Source: Oscillospiraceae bacterium (GTDB lineage Bacteria > Bacillota > Clostridia > Oscillospirales > UBA644). From it: 6,048 bases of DNA. A program made the position numbers and the translations under genes. Below are positions 4,974 to 6,048 of this stretch, in pieces; the first letter of the stretch is position 1, and each line of letters begins with the position of its first letter. The notes under the pieces were generated by a model that was not told the DNA's origin, did not search any database, and saw nothing but the letters and a program-made list of their open reading frames with translations. The stretch is taken from NCBI GenBank assembly GCA_015067385.1, contig SVMP01000128.1, forward strand, positions 1 to 6,048. The letters are read 5' to 3'.

Positions 4974-6048
4974 ATGGATATAAATACTAACCTTATACTT
5001 TTTGTTTCCGGCAACGGTTGCGACGAATGCGGTGACGGTTCTTTTGAAAAACCTTTTGCAACAGTAGAAGCCGCACAGAATGTTGTAAAAAAAGCAATAA
5101 AAAACGGCGGACTTGATTCCGATGTATATATATATGTTAAAGGCGGCACATATTTTATTACAGAAACAATTCTGATCGGTGCCGAAGACTGTGATGAAAA
5201 ATATACTGTTCATTACATGAACTATAACAATGAAACAGTCAGATTTATCGGAGGTGTTCAGATAAAAGGTTGGTCCGATCCCGATTGTGACGGTGTTTTT
5301 GAAGCAGACGTTTCCGATAATAACGATTTTTACGCTTTGTATGAAAACGGAGTTTGCCTTACCGCCGCAAGAGAAACCGATTGGGTAGGTAAGAGTGTCA
5401 GCGATCCTTCTCATCTTCAGGCTGTTTACGGAAGTGCATCAAGCTGGTTTGGCGATGTTCTTAAGGTTAAGAGCATCGACGGAGATAAGATCGATACATA
5501 TATCAGAAAATGCGATTGGAGCGGTGATCTTCAGTATCTCCAGGGCGCTCGTGAATTTATTACGGAACCGGGCGAATGGGCAATAGAAGGTAATAAAGTT
5601 TATTATAAACCCAAAGATGCGAATTCCATTGAAAATTCAGAGATAATCGCAGGTACGGTAGGTAATATCTTTACAGTAAAAGGTCAAGACGAGAAACATG
5701 TAAAAAATATTGTTATCAGCGGATTCAGCCTTGAAATGAATGCACTCGGGGAAAACCTTGCGGCTCATGCAAGACCTCATAATGTTACCGCTGAATACGA
5801 CACAAATCTCGGCGCTCTTGTCTATTTGTCAAATGCTGAAAATATTACCGTAAAAGAGTGCCGTATGTCAAACGCAGGCTATGTCGGCGTCGTAATGCAG
5901 GGTTATGCGCAGAACAATACTGTTTACGGCAACGATATCTCTCAGACAGGTTACGCAGGTATTTTCATGATCGGTGAAGATCCGGGAAGCCTTAATTATT
6001 GCAGCAGATGCAATACTGTTTCAAATAATAAAATTCATGAAGTCGGCA
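4974..6048 (+). CDS. Right-handed parallel beta-helix protein, probable glycoside hydrolase (GH141-like), 3' end cut by window
   Basis: The frame is open from ATG 4974 to the right edge, giving 358 residues of a longer protein. AAAGGA (4958-4963) lies 10 bases upstream of the start. The N-terminus (ILFVSGNG then GDGSFEKPFATVEAAQ, 8-35; VYIYVKGGTYFITETI, 51-66; VRFIGGVQIKGW, 89-100) is the cap and first coils typical of secreted or cytoplasmic beta-helix carbohydrate-active enzymes, including GH141 and related unclassified families. EPGEWAIEGNKVYYKP (198-213) is another recurring segment of that group. Beta-helix rungs follow at about 243-254, 289-300, 312-323 and 346-357 (for example NNTVYGNDISQTG). 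Catalytic residues cannot be assigned from this fragment. There is no signal peptide, so it is probably cytoplasmic, unlike many relatives. Two CxxC pairs (C16/C19 and C343/C346) are unusual. Fold is firm; glycosidase activity likely; GH141 membership tentative, with polysaccharide lyase or other beta-helix CAZyme families as alternatives. It is divergent from the esterase operon and may be co-regulated with it. Confidence 0.85.
   Translation, partial: MDINTNLILFVSGNGCDECGDGSFEKPFATVEAAQNVVKKAIKNGGLDSDVYIYVKGGTYFITETILIGAEDCDEKYTVHYMNYNNETVRFIGGVQIKGWSDPDCDGVFEADVSDNNDFYALYENGVCLTAARETDWVGKSVSDPSHLQAVYGSASSWFGDVLKVKSIDGDKIDTYIRKCDWSGDLQYLQGAREFITEPGEWAIEGNKVYYKPKDANSIENSEIIAGTVGNIFTVKGQDEKHVKNIVISGFSLEMNALGENLAAHARPHNVTAEYDTNLGALVYLSNAENITVKECRMSNAGYVGVVMQGYAQNNTVYGNDISQTGYAGIFMIGEDPGSLNYCSRCNTVSNNKIHEVG

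Noticed and set aside
4965..5414. Minus-strand open frame of 149 residues
   Set aside because: It is antisense to the beta-helix gene, whose motifs are clear. Its hydrophobic Cys/Phe/Ile-rich translation is what the complement of Asp/Lys/Asn-rich coding sequence gives.
1..6048. CRISPR array, tRNA or rRNA, insertion sequence, phage or defence genes
   Set aside because: I found no regularly spaced direct repeats, tRNA-like folds, transposase motifs, terminal inverted repeats or nuclease/toxin motifs.

Overview
The window is AT-rich and reads like a chromosomal segment of a Clostridia-type Firmicute, probably an anaerobic gut or plant-polymer degrader. The evidence is strong AGGAGG-type ribosome sites, sigma-A promoters with exact 17-base spacers and extended -10 elements, AGA-rich codon use, and protein families common in that group. 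This placement is an inference from style and gene content; no rRNA or other marker gene is present.

Layout from left to right: (a) positions 1-452, minus strand, the 5' part of a DUF1538 membrane protein running off the left edge; (b) positions 453-665, a divergent intergenic region with two back-to-back promoters and possible operator dyads; (c) positions 666-1649, plus strand, a GH29 alpha-L-fucosidase reduced to its catalytic barrel; (d) a hairpin terminator at 1677-1719 between convergent genes; (e) a minus-strand two-gene operon, with a two-part alpha/beta-hydrolase esterase (3038-4777) followed 18 bases later by a metallo-beta-lactamase-fold hydrolase (1718-3019); (f) positions 4778-4973, a second divergent intergenic region with two opposed promoters around a short dyad; (g) positions 4974-6048, plus strand, the N-terminal part of a right-handed parallel beta-helix protein resembling GH141-type glycosidases, running off the right edge.

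The four enzymes look like an accessory carbohydrate-use locus. A fucosidase, a putative carbohydrate esterase, a probable beta-helix glycosidase and an MBL-fold hydrolase sit together, and none has a visible signal peptide. The simplest reading is cytoplasmic processing of an imported, fucose-containing and possibly acylated oligosaccharide. The substrate is not determined by the sequence, and no transporter or regulator gene lies within the window.

I saw no RNA gene, CRISPR array, insertion sequence, phage gene or defence system. The observations most worth pursuing are the truncated GH29, the esterase-MBL pairing with an uncharacterised N-terminal MBL domain, the apparently catalytically dead second hydrolase domain of the esterase, and two CxxC pairs in the beta-helix protein.
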